From: Ilyomonas sp964249755
GTDB taxonomy: Bacteria > Bacteroidota > Bacteroidia > Chitinophagales > Chitinophagaceae
Direction of reading: 5' to 3'
Length of the DNA: 64,000 bases
NCBI GenBank assembly: GCA_964249755.1
Contig: CAXUDB010000002.1
Coordinates: forward strand, 1,550,001 to 1,614,000
Numbering within the stretch: the first letter of the stretch is position 1; the number at the start of each line of letters is the position of its first letter. This document shows positions 8,174-16,200 of the stretch, piece after piece. The notes under the pieces are model-generated. The model had not been told where the DNA came from and ran no database searches. It was given only the letters and a program-made list of their open reading frames with translations. Position numbers and translations under genes: made by a program.

Positions 8174-8181
8174 CAAATGTA
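8174..8181 (-). promoter_or_regulatory. Candidate -7 promoter element (TACATTTG) for the GMC gene
   Basis: Matches the Bacteroidetes -7 consensus TAnnTTTG on the minus strand, 26 nt before the ATG at 8148. No clear TTG is found about 20 nt further upstream, so support is partial. Confidence 0.35.
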
Positions 8182-8528
8182 CTGACAGGAAAAATAAGTT
8201 ACCGGGTTTGTTTATAAACGATTTCGTTGAAGGTGTTATTGACCATTTTCTGATTATGTCTTTCGCCTTTTCATAAACGAAGCCTGTTCAGTTGATTATC
8301 TTACACAAAACATCACCAGGAATAAATGCAGAAAGCAATGCATTTGTTATTTTTTGTGAAGCTCGATCAGGAATATTTATCTGTGAAGAGATTAGAACCT
8401 ATGGTACCTGAATAAAACAAAAGAAATCAGTCATAGCGAATGCGGACCGGAAGGAAATGGTTACAGATTTGCAGTGTCAGTTATCACGGTAAAAGCCGAT
8501 GCTCATACACAAACGAAGCTTACTTATT
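8182..8528. other. Intergenic stretch without recognised gene
   Basis: Between the GMC gene and a small hypothetical gene. AT-rich, all frames interrupted, no strong hairpin or repeat seen. It probably holds the promoters of both flanking divergent genes. Confidence 0.5.
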
Positions 8529-8828
8529 ATGTTTAACAAAGAACACCTGAGAAGAGACGACTATGAGTGGGATGAAAATACCCTTACAATTTTAGCACAT
8601 GATCCCTATCCTACACGCCGCCAATTCAACCGCTTTAATGGCGACAGCGTGCTTCATATCATTAATATCTTCGACCGGCTGGTTACAGGTTTGTCGCTAA
8701 GCCAAGCTCAGAACCTGGAACTGCTGATTGCACGGGAACTGCCGCTGACACTTAGCAGCGAAGTATCTGTGTTTAACTGGTTGAAAGATAGGTTTGCGCT
8801 AACAAACCCCGAGCGAAGATTGAACTAA
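8529..8828 (+). CDS. Hypothetical protein, ~99 residues
   Basis: Reads MFNKEHLRRDDYEWDENTLT and continues with a helical C-terminal half (HIINIFDRLVTGLSLSQAQN, then LIARELPLTLSSEVSVFNWLKD). No signal peptide, no span. The ATG at 8529 is preferred; a start ten codons upstream (8499) is also open. Amino-acid composition is that of a normal cytoplasmic protein. No family recognised. Confidence 0.6.
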   Translation: MFNKEHLRRDDYEWDENTLTILAHDPYPTRRQFNRFNGDSVLHIINIFDRLVTGLSLSQAQNLELLIARELPLTLSSEVSVFNWLKDRFALTNPERRLN

Positions 8829-9051
8829 AAGAACGCTTTGCGGGCAAATGATAATGCTTTGCTGTCTGTCTAACTTATCTCATCTTGGCTTCAGGCTGTT
8901 TATCAACCTAAGGCAAATGCTTACCAAAACAATTACATCAGGTTATCTATACATAGTTTTGATTACACTTTTCCACCTTGGATAATGAAAAGGCAGCTTG
9001 TTATTCTCCCGAAAATCCACGCAAGAAGGAACAAAAATTTAATCCGGATAG

Positions 9052-9240
9052 TTACGAGGGAGTGAAGAGCAATTCTACCGGACCAACATACCCTCCTTTG
9101 CTACGGAGCGAGGTATTCGTATCCGGATGGCAACTTCTTTTCTTTTGTTCGTTCAGTGCTGTTAATAATGCCCCGGTGAGATATTCAACCGAATAAACCG
9201 GAGTCGTTTTTTCGATATTGGAAACTCTATTTTGTATCAT
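9052..9240 (-). CDS. Possible small protein, 62 residues
   Basis: MIQNRVSNIEKTTPVYSVEY followed by LTGALLTALNEQKKRS and a Gly/Pro tail. Composition is plausible, and a perfect palindrome lies 31 bp upstream. The opposite strand is also open here (8978-9196) with a poorer sequence. The intergenic stretch 8829-9416 holds nothing else convincing. Confidence 0.3.
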   Translation of the reverse strand: MIQNRVSNIEKTTPVYSVEYLTGALLTALNEQKKRSCHPDTNTSLRSKGGYVGPVELLFTPS

Positions 9241-9270
9241 TTTACAAAAATAAAACCCGTGCTTGTTGTG

Positions 9271-9296
9271 GTGTAATTAAAGTTGTTTAATTACAC
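9271..9296. promoter_or_regulatory. Palindromic operator-like site
   Basis: Perfect 10-bp arms (gtgtaattaa and its complement) with a 6-nt spacer, located between the possible minus-strand gene starting at 9240 and the GNAT gene starting at 9417. The form is that of a dimeric regulator site, but a hairpin role cannot be excluded. Confidence 0.4.
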
Positions 9297-9368
9297 TTAA
9301 AGATGGTTTAAAAAGAGGCGAAATAAACAAAGAATAAAGCGAAAAAGCATCAAAATCACGGCGTTGTT

Positions 9369-9376
9369 TATATTTG
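9369..9376 (+). promoter_or_regulatory. Candidate -7 element (TATATTTG) for the GNAT gene
   Basis: Exact match to TAnnTTTG, 41 nt before the ATG at 9417, giving an expected leader of about 30 nt. A -33 TTG at the proper distance is not evident. Confidence 0.35.
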
Positions 9377-9416
9377 AAACTGAGTAGCAATTTAAAGCAA
9401 CACACCTGTAAAAAGC

Positions 9417-9944
9417 ATGGACAGTATCAACCTCAGAAAACTGACGCCAAACGACATTGACCAGTTACAAAAAATTGGCAGACAAACGTTCTTCGAAACC
9501 TTTTCGGCAGCTAATACCGAAGAGAACATGGAAAAATATCTAAAAGAGGGGTTTGCGAAGGAGAAGCTGACCGCTGAACTAAATAACAAAAATGCTGAAC
9601 TTTATTTTGCCGAACTGGAGGATACCGCAATCGGTTATTTAAAACTGAACTTCGGGCAAGCGCAGACAGAATTGAAAGATAATAAAGCTCTTGAAATTGA
9701 ACGCATTTACGTTTTGAAAGAGTGTCAGGGAAAGAAAGTAGGGCAGTTACTGTATGAGAAGGCAATGCAAATTGCCAGGCAAAAAAAGGTTGACTATGTT
9801 TGGTTAGGTGTATGGGAAGAAAATAAGAGAGCAATCCGATTCTATAAAAAGAATGGCTTCGTTGAATTCGACAAACACATTTTTACCTTAGGCAACGACG
9901 AGCAGACAGACATCATGATGAAACTGCAATTGAAAGATGAGTAG
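9417..9944 (+). CDS. GNAT family N-acetyltransferase
   Basis: 175 residues, standard size for a single GNAT domain. Visible elements: the N-terminal strand INLRKLTPNDIDQLQKIGRQTF, the central strand IERIYVLKECQGKKVGQLLY with the acetyl-CoA pyrophosphate-binding loop (QGKKVG), and the C-terminal WLGVWEENKRAIRFYKKNGF motif B. The pattern resembles PaiA/spermidine-type acetyltransferases. It would transfer acetyl from acetyl-CoA to an amine; the substrate is unknown. Appears monocistronic. Confidence 0.9.
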   Translation: MDSINLRKLTPNDIDQLQKIGRQTFFETFSAANTEENMEKYLKEGFAKEKLTAELNNKNAELYFAELEDTAIGYLKLNFGQAQTELKDNKALEIERIYVLKECQGKKVGQLLYEKAMQIARQKKVDYVWLGVWEENKRAIRFYKKNGFVEFDKHIFTLGNDEQTDIMMKLQLKDE

Positions 9945-10143
9945 AAGATAAATAACCTCACCTTCATCACGGGAAGGTCGTTCAACATTGAATTTGTCTC
10001 GTTACCCAAAGATATTCTCACACAATTCAATAGCATCTTCTTTACTGGCAGGTGTGGACGCAGATAAAAAAATACTGTAAAGAATTGTGGCTGATAATTT
10101 ATAACAAACCAATGGCGGGCAGCCACGTACCTTCGGCAAAGCA

Positions 10144-10485
10144 ATGAGAATAACAGCGTTTATATTCTTTGTGTTGATGGTCTTTCTGACGATACAGCCG
10201 GTTATGGCAAACGCTTTTGCCCCAAAACAGACATGCAGTAAAGAAGATAAATGTTGTTCTCATCAATCCAAAGAAAAGAAGGAGTCACAACATAGCAATC
10301 CGATCAATTGTTGCAATAAGGGAGCTTGCAACCCATTCTTAGCTTGCTGCTATTTTACTCTTTTACGCAAGCCTTTGCCTGCAAGCCGCGCCAATTTTGT
10401 TTCCCCTGAAAAGTTTGTATTAACAACGGAAAGAATACATTCCTTTTACCATTCCGACATCTGGCATCCGCCGGAATGCGTGTAA
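10144..10485 (+). CDS. Cys-rich secreted protein (DUF6660/HYC_CC_PP-like)
   Basis: 113 residues. A signal peptide (MRITAFIFFVLMVFLTIQPVMA) is followed by a mature part with several cysteines arranged in pairs: CSKEDKCCSHQS, INCCNKGACNPFLACC. The C-terminus is IWHPPECV. The layout of a Cys cluster in the middle and a terminal W-x-PP motif resembles small periplasmic Bacteroidetes proteins (DUF6660 or HYC_CC_PP types) that often sit beside heavy-metal efflux genes. No efflux gene is present here. Metal binding is inferred from the cysteines only. A second Cys-rich gene follows 41 bp downstream, probably in the same operon. Confidence 0.65.
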   Translation: MRITAFIFFVLMVFLTIQPVMANAFAPKQTCSKEDKCCSHQSKEKKESQHSNPINCCNKGACNPFLACCYFTLLRKPLPASRANFVSPEKFVLTTERIHSFYHSDIWHPPECV

Positions 10486-10526
10486 CGTAATAGAACAATG
10501 ACTTTTTAAAAATAAAATAAATTAAA

Positions 10527-10673
10527 ATGAAGAAAATAGTGATAGGCATCTCTGCTATGTTTTTATTAGCAAGTGCCGCCGTATTTGCCGGCAGCAGTTC
10601 TGCCAAAAAAGGAGATTGTTGTGCACCGGGAAAAGCTTGCTGCTACGCAGGAAGTTCTTGCTGCAATAAATAA
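10527..10673 (+). CDS. 48-residue secreted peptide with three evenly spaced Cys pairs
   Basis: MKKIVIGISAMFLLASAAVF plus AG forms a signal peptide. The mature peptide of about 25 residues contains CC at 31-32, 38-39 and 45-46, that is three Cys pairs with a period of seven residues (DCCAPGKACCYAGSSCCNK). ATG at 10527, TAA at 10671-10673, and a clear terminator 20 nt later define the gene well. Metal binding or disulfide cross-linking are both possible. It follows another Cys-rich secreted gene and precedes a secreted ABM-fold protein. Confidence 0.72.
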   Translation: MKKIVIGISAMFLLASAAVFAGSSSAKKGDCCAPGKACCYAGSSCCNK

Positions 10674-10691
10674 GCAAACCTGTTTTTACGG

Positions 10692-10727
10692 CAAAGCCCG
10701 CCACATGATGTGGTGGGCTTTGTTTTT
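10692..10727 (+). terminator. Rho-independent terminator after the Cys-rich genes
   Basis: Fifteen-base arms (10692-10706 with 10708-10722) with one G-T pair, followed by TTTTT. Ends the transcript of the two Cys-rich genes. Confidence 0.85.
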
Positions 10728-10810
10728 CCTGTTGTAAGCAGGCACGAAAAAGACACAAGTGGTTTAACTTCGTTGTGCCTGCCAACACAGGTACAAATCA
10801 TCCTCTTTTT

Positions 10811-11242
10811 ATGAAAATACTACAAAGATTTTATCGTCAGCCAGTTTTGACAAAATCATTGGCGCAATTGATCACGCCGCTTATTATAATTTTCGCTTTC
10901 ACTTCAACAGCAATGGCACAGGTAAACGACAATCATATGATAAGGTTAGCAAAAATCAAAGTAGACCCTTTGCAACTGGAGAAATACAACGCCGCCCTTA
11001 AAGAGCAGATGACAACAGCCATCCGCCTGGAACCAGATGTATTGACTTATTATGCCGTTGCCGATAAGAGCGACCCGGCAAGCATTACCATTCTTGAAAT
11101 TTATGCAGATACAACCGCTTATGAAGCGCACATACTAACGCCGCATTTTAAGAAGTATAAAGAAACGGTGAAGAATATGGTGAAGTCGCTTGAACTGGTA
11201 GATGTGACGATGATTGCTTCTGCTAAGCAACCGGGAATGTGA
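10811..11242 (+). CDS. Secreted antibiotic biosynthesis monooxygenase (ABM) fold protein
   Basis: 143 residues from the ATG at 10811; a GTG 36 bases upstream is open but adds an unlikely stretch before the signal peptide. The signal peptide runs to about AMAQ. The ABM ferredoxin-like domain follows: IRLAKIKVDPLQLEKYNAAL, EPDVLTYYAV, SITILEIYADTTAYEAHILT, PHFKKYKETVKNMV. Related proteins include YgiN-like quinol monooxygenases. The export signal points to a periplasmic location. Substrate unknown. Confidence 0.85.
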   Translation: MKILQRFYRQPVLTKSLAQLITPLIIIFAFTSTAMAQVNDNHMIRLAKIKVDPLQLEKYNAALKEQMTTAIRLEPDVLTYYAVADKSDPASITILEIYADTTAYEAHILTPHFKKYKETVKNMVKSLELVDVTMIASAKQPGM

Positions 11243-11294
11243 TGTTAACTTTTATCAGAAGCGTTTTTGTGAAAGTGCGTTGTGAATGCTCTTA

Positions 11295-11384
11295 TTATTT
11301 CAATTCTCTCTTCTCTTGCCAGGTAAAATTTGAGGTCCGTTTTGCAATCAGCCAATGCCCGTTCTGCCGCACAAACTTGTCATT
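11295..11384 (-). pseudogene. Remnant of a SnoaL/NTF2-like protein, C-terminal end only
   Basis: In one minus-strand frame the sequence reads NDKFVRQNGHWLIAKRTSNF followed by TWQEKRELK and a stop. This is the pattern of the last strands of SnoaL-like domains (DxFVRxxGxWLIAxR). An in-frame stop lies immediately upstream, and the preceding sequence is out of frame and degraded. No start. The rest of 11243-11628 shows no gene; a plus-strand frame at 11355-11675 has a random composition. Confidence 0.4.
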
Positions 11385-11567
11385 TTAATACACACCCAGA
11401 GTGTTTTTGATTCGCTTTTTGTTTTCAGAGCCGATGGCAGTCTAAAGCAGTGTCAACCCGCAAATGCCCGGGCAATGTTCATCCTCAATCGCTCTGCAGG
11501 ATTTTGTACTGAATCTGCTCTCGATAGTCCAATTCCTTCACCTTGTCACAAACAGCTCTCTCCGGTA

Positions 11568-11600
11568 ATAAAAAAAGGCGGCGCCTTGGGGGCGACGCCT
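11568..11600 (-). terminator. GC-rich terminator of the CarboxypepD_reg gene
   Basis: On the minus strand: a strong GC stem (AGGCGTCGCC with GGCGCCGCCT, one mismatch), CCCAA-type loop and a run of seven T, 29 nt after the stop of the gene ending at 11629. Confidence 0.85.
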
Positions 11601-11628
11601 GCAGTGGTTGCGGCTGAAAAATCTGAAA

Positions 11629-12465
11629 CTATAAGCTTATATCAACCGGGAGAATTTTCCCGCGCTGAATTTTGATAACAAACGATTTCGGTTCATATTT
11701 CTCTGCAGTTACAATCACGCGGAACAGTTTCGACCGCATTTTTATCAGTTCATAAGTGCCATCCGGTTGGCTGATGGCTTTCTTCTTTGTTCCTTCCAGC
11801 ACAATCTGGGCGCCGCTTATCACCTCCCCTGTCACCACGCTCTTTACCGTACCGGCAAAGCCGCTGTGGTGCACGCCTGATTCATTAATCCGTACTTTCA
11901 CGCCAAATCCGGCAACAAACTTGGGGTCATTAGGATTAAAACGATGAATCAAGAATCCGGGCTGCTTTACATTGCCATTCATATCTGAAATCAATTCATT
12001 CAGACTTTTATTAGCAACAGCACTGCCTGCATCCACCACCGCGGCACCGCCCAGTATATTATTAAATGTTTTCGCCTCGTTCAGCATATCATCTAAATAT
12101 TTATCAGTAATGCCATACGGTACAAATGCTTCATCAGTAACAAGCGGCATCAGCGCATCATGGATGCAGGTAATTGCCGGTAAAACTTCAACCTCTTTCT
12201 GCTTCTCAATATCAATTTGCGTATAATGAATCAGCGCATCCGGTTCGCTACTGTCTGTAGCCGCAGCGTACGACCGGGCAATGCAGCATAGATCGGCGCC
12301 CGTTTTGGCAATCGTCTTTTTCACACTGTCATTTTTATCCGTAATGCCGGTGTCGGCTGTGTTTTTCTCAATAATCTTCTCTTCTGCCTCATCCATGTTG
12401 TTCATAAACAAGTCCACTTCCTTTGAGAAAAGTCCGTAGCCTAAAAAAATGGCTCCGTTCTTCAC
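11629..12465 (-). CDS. Hypothetical protein with C-terminal carboxypeptidase-regulatory-like domain
   Basis: 278 residues. The N-terminal two thirds are helical and charged, with no recognised domain; no clear signal peptide. The C-terminal 80 residues (SGFAGTVKSVVTGEVISGAQ, then LEGTKKKAISQPDGTYELIK) match the CarboxypepD_reg / CNA-B-like beta sandwich common in Bacteroidetes surface proteins. Related proteins in this group are often of unknown function. It stands alone on the minus strand with a strong terminator. Confidence 0.75.
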   Translation of the reverse strand: MKNGAIFLGYGLFSKEVDLFMNNMDEAEEKIIEKNTADTGITDKNDSVKKTIAKTGADLCCIARSYAAATDSSEPDALIHYTQIDIEKQKEVEVLPAITCIHDALMPLVTDEAFVPYGITDKYLDDMLNEAKTFNNILGGAAVVDAGSAVANKSLNELISDMNGNVKQPGFLIHRFNPNDPKFVAGFGVKVRINESGVHHSGFAGTVKSVVTGEVISGAQIVLEGTKKKAISQPDGTYELIKMRSKLFRVIVTAEKYEPKSFVIKIQRGKILPVDISL

Positions 12466-13251
12466 TTAAAATGTCTTTAACTGTATGTTTCGGCGGAGGT
12501 ATATGCCTTGTTTCTTAGAAACCATAATCCCTGTTTTTCAAAATATTATTTACTCGGTGCAAAAATAATTCATCAAGTGTAAGCGGCTCTTTATTAAGCA
12601 TTAAATAAAGATTATAAGAAAATTAAAAACCCATTAAGTTCAATGTTTTTTTAATCGCCCTGCCCGTAGAAAGAGTTGTAAATTCAAAGCGTAGACACAA
12701 GGGCAAAAAAGGCAAATTCGATAAGACAACGAAGGCGATTAACATAATCTGGAAGACTATTACCGTGCAATCAAAACACATTAACGTCAAGTCGAAGCAC
12801 ATTAACGTGCTATCGAAACGATATAACGGAAGAGAACCAGATAATAATGAACGGAAAAGGTCGGGAAAAACAAAAGCCTCACCGATTACATTGTACACGG
12901 GTGAATACAAAGCTTCTGGCTTAACTCTGTAAGTGGCTTAAATGAGGTAAACATTTCAACAACACCATAACACTTCTCTACCCGCAATAATCAACATCCG
13001 GTGCCAGCGCAGCCGCCCCTTTCTAATGCCGGTTATCTATGGATGTAAGAGGTAGGAATAGAGTCACAATCACTGCTTTTCATGGCATTAAAAATGCTCT
13101 GTTTGGATAAAGCCTCTCTGTTTCATCTTAAAAAAAGGATTCTTAAAAAGATAAAAAGCTGGATAGAAGCGCGTTGGGGTTTGAATGTAACTTTTCTAAA
13201 CCGTATAACAAAAACGTTCTATATTGTTGCTGGAATCCGTGAAATCACACT
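12466..13251. other. 786-bp intergenic region with a tandem repeat
   Basis: Contains the 21-bp repeat at 12723-12827. Because the unit is a multiple of three, both strands stay open across it (a minus frame 12623-12910, and a plus frame to 12932 without ATG); neither looks like a real protein. 12933-13251 holds nothing recognisable apart from the presumed promoter of the CheB-CheR-kinase gene. Confidence 0.6.
12723..12827. repeat. Degenerate 21-bp tandem repeat, five units
   Basis: Units at 12723-12743, 12744-12764, 12765-12785, 12786-12806 and 12807-12827. Units 3 and 4 are most alike, both ending cacattaac; all five end in a form of attaac/attacc/tataac. On the minus strand the units would encode heptapeptides of the type LMCFDLT. 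Confidence 0.75.
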
Positions 13252-16200
13252 ATGAGTAACTCCATTTCTAATATAGATCCAATTCCTTTATCAAACAGCG
13301 ATAACCAACCCTTTCTAATTGCAGGTATCGGGGCTTCGGCCGGGGGCGTGCAGGCATTGCAGCGGTTATTCGAAAACATACCGGAAAACACCGGCATTGC
13401 TTATATCGTTATCCTGCATCTTTCGCCGAACCACAACAGCCAGCTGGCTTCTATTTTACAAAACGTAGCTTCTATACCAGTAACAGAAGTTACCAAAAGT
13501 ATAAAGGTAGAGGCCGACCGGGCTTATGTAGTATCGCCCAACAGCAGCCTGAAAATGGTAGATGGGTATCTGGAGGTAAACCAGATTGTAACTTGGGAGG
13601 AGCGGCGCGCACCCATAGACATCTTCTTTCGCACGTTGGCAGAATCTCACACCAGCCATGCGGCAGCCATTGTGCTCTCTGGCACCGGCGCTGATGGCTC
13701 AATGGGTTTAAAAAGAATAAAGGAAAGAGGCGGAATAGTGCTGGCGCAGAACCCGGCCGAAGCACAATACACCGATATGCCGCGCAATGCCATTTCCACC
13801 GAACTGGTAGATTGTATATTGAATGTAGCCGACATACCGCGCAAACTAATAGCGTACCGCGAAAAGGCAGGCACTACGCTGCTTTCTTTTGTTACCGATG
13901 AAGTCAATGAAGACCAGCAGGGTGCTTTGCAGGAGGTGCTGGCCCAGTTACATACTCACACAGGACATGATTTTACCAACTATAAAAGACCTACCCTGTT
14001 GCGCCGCATAGAGCGCCGTATGAATGTGAAAAGTGCTCAGCACTTCGCAGATTATGCCCAGTTGCTCAACAAAGCACCGGAGGAAACACATGCCCTGCTG
14101 AAAGACCTGCTGATATCGGTAACTAATTTCTTCCGCGATGCGGAGATGTTCCGATATTTAGAAACCGAGATCATTCCCAAGATAGTGCAGGGTAAAGATG
14201 CAGAGAGCACAATACGCATCTGGATAGCGGGCTGCGCAACGGGTGAAGAAGCCTATAGCATAGCTATGATAGTGCTCGAACAGTTGGGAAAATTGGTAAA
14301 CCCGCCGACCCTGCAATTATTCGCTACCGACATAGACACTACAGCCCTGGCGCAGGCCCGGGAAGGCTTTTATACTATAACCGATGCAGCAGACGTATCG
14401 GCCGAGCGATTGAGTCGTTTCTTCACAAAAGAAGACGGTGGCTACCGCGTAAAGCCCGAATTAAGAAAATTGATTCTCTTTACCAACCACAATGCCCTGA
14501 AAGACCCGCCTTTTTCGCAGCTGGATCTGGTAAGTTGTCGCAACCTGCTCATCTATTTTAACCCCATCGCACAGACCCGCATGATGGAGACGTTTTATTT
14601 TGCGCTGAAGCCCGGCGGTTACCTGTTTCTGGGCACAAGCGAAGGGATAGACAACTCCAGCAACCTGTATGCACCTATGAGCAAAGAACACTTGGTGTTT
14701 CAAAGCCGGCAGGTAGCGGTGCGCCTGTTTTCGCTGCACGAAACCAGCCAGTATTCGTTGCGCGCCAGGAGCGCGCCAGTAAGCTTTCCAAAGGAGAAAA
14801 CGGAACCAAGGGAAAGTCGCCGCACAATGGAACGTATGTCATTCGGCGATTTGCACCAACGGCTGCTGGAGCAATACGCACCACCCTCCGCAGTGGTAAA
14901 CGAAGCATTTGAGGTAGTGCACTTATCGCAAAGCGCTGGGCGGTTCATGCAGGTACCGGGTGGAGAACCTACCAGCGACATTACCAAACTGGTGCGCACA
15001 GAGCTGCGGCTGCCTCTACGAACGGCACTATACAATGTACTGCACTATCGCAAGAACATAGAATTACTGAAACTAACGATACCTGCTGAAAACGGAACCG
15101 AAACCATTAACCTGATAGTAAAGCCGGTATTGCGTCCAGACGACGCGGCACGTGGCTACCTATTGATTTTATTTGAAACATCGGCAGAAACAGAAGCAGA
15201 CAACAGCATAAAAATAGAAGCTGCCGATGTAGAGAAGCTGAGTACCCAAATGGAGCAGGAGTTGATTGACACGAAACACGAACTGCGCATTTCCAATGAA
15301 CAGTTTGAACTGCAGACCGAAGAACTGAAGGGCAGTAATGAAGAATTGCAGGCGATGAACGAAGAGCTGCGGTCGGTAGCGGAAGAACTGGAAACAAGCA
15401 AGGAAGAGCTGCAATCTATAAATGAAGAGCTGGTCACCGTAAACCAGGAACTGAAAACGAAGATTGATGAGCTTTCCCAATCGAACAACAACTTCCAGAA
15501 CCTGATTATCTCGTTGAATATTGGTACCATCTTCTTAGACCGCAACTTCCGGGTGAAACTGTTTACACCCACTGTGCGTGAACTGTTCAGCTTGATTGGC
15601 ACTGACATAGGGCGACCCCTTTCAGACATCAGCAGTAAGATAAGATATGCCGATTTAATTGTTGGCGCTGAGACCGTGCTGAACACACTGCAAACGGTGG
15701 AACGCGAGGTGACAGTGGAAGACGGCCAGACCTATCTCATGCAAACCGGACCCTACCGTACCGCAGAGCACCGCATTAGCGGCGTGGTGATAGCTTTTAT
15801 AAATATTACTGCGCGAAAAAAAGCCGAAGAAGCAAGCCGCAGCAGCGAGCGAAGCCTGAGGCTGGCAATCAGCGCAGCTAAAATGTATTCGTGGGAATAT
15901 AGCTTGGTCACCAAGCAATACTTTTTCTCTGATAATGCACCTTATATACTAGGCGTGCCTCCCGAGAAGTTGCCCCGCACTGTGGAAGATGCTTACCGGC
16001 TGGTGCATCCCGATGACAAGGCACAGATTCAACAGTTATTTACCTCTTTTGCCGAAGAAGGAAAAGGCTTTACAGTAGACTTCCGTTCGGTAAAACCAAA
16101 CGGCGAACTGGTGTGGCTGGGCGTGCAGACAACCGTGGCAAGAGATGCCAGCGGCAAACCGGAAAAGCTCATCGGCATTGCGCAGGACATCAGCGACCGC

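Noticed and set aside
8978..9196. 72-codon plus-strand frame
   Set aside because: Overlaps a slightly more plausible minus-strand frame and shows no family features.
11355..11675. 106-codon plus-strand frame
   Set aside because: Covers a degraded SnoaL-like remnant and the terminator of the minus-strand gene; composition looks random.
12623..12910. 95-codon minus-strand frame with FDSTLMCF-type heptads
   Set aside because: Open only because the 21-bp tandem repeat preserves frame; no domain, and the opposite strand is equally open.
15156..15686. 176-codon minus-strand frame in the CheB-CheR kinase gene
   Set aside because: Antisense shadow of the coiled-coil coding region (Ser/Leu-rich because of Glu/Gln codons on the other strand).
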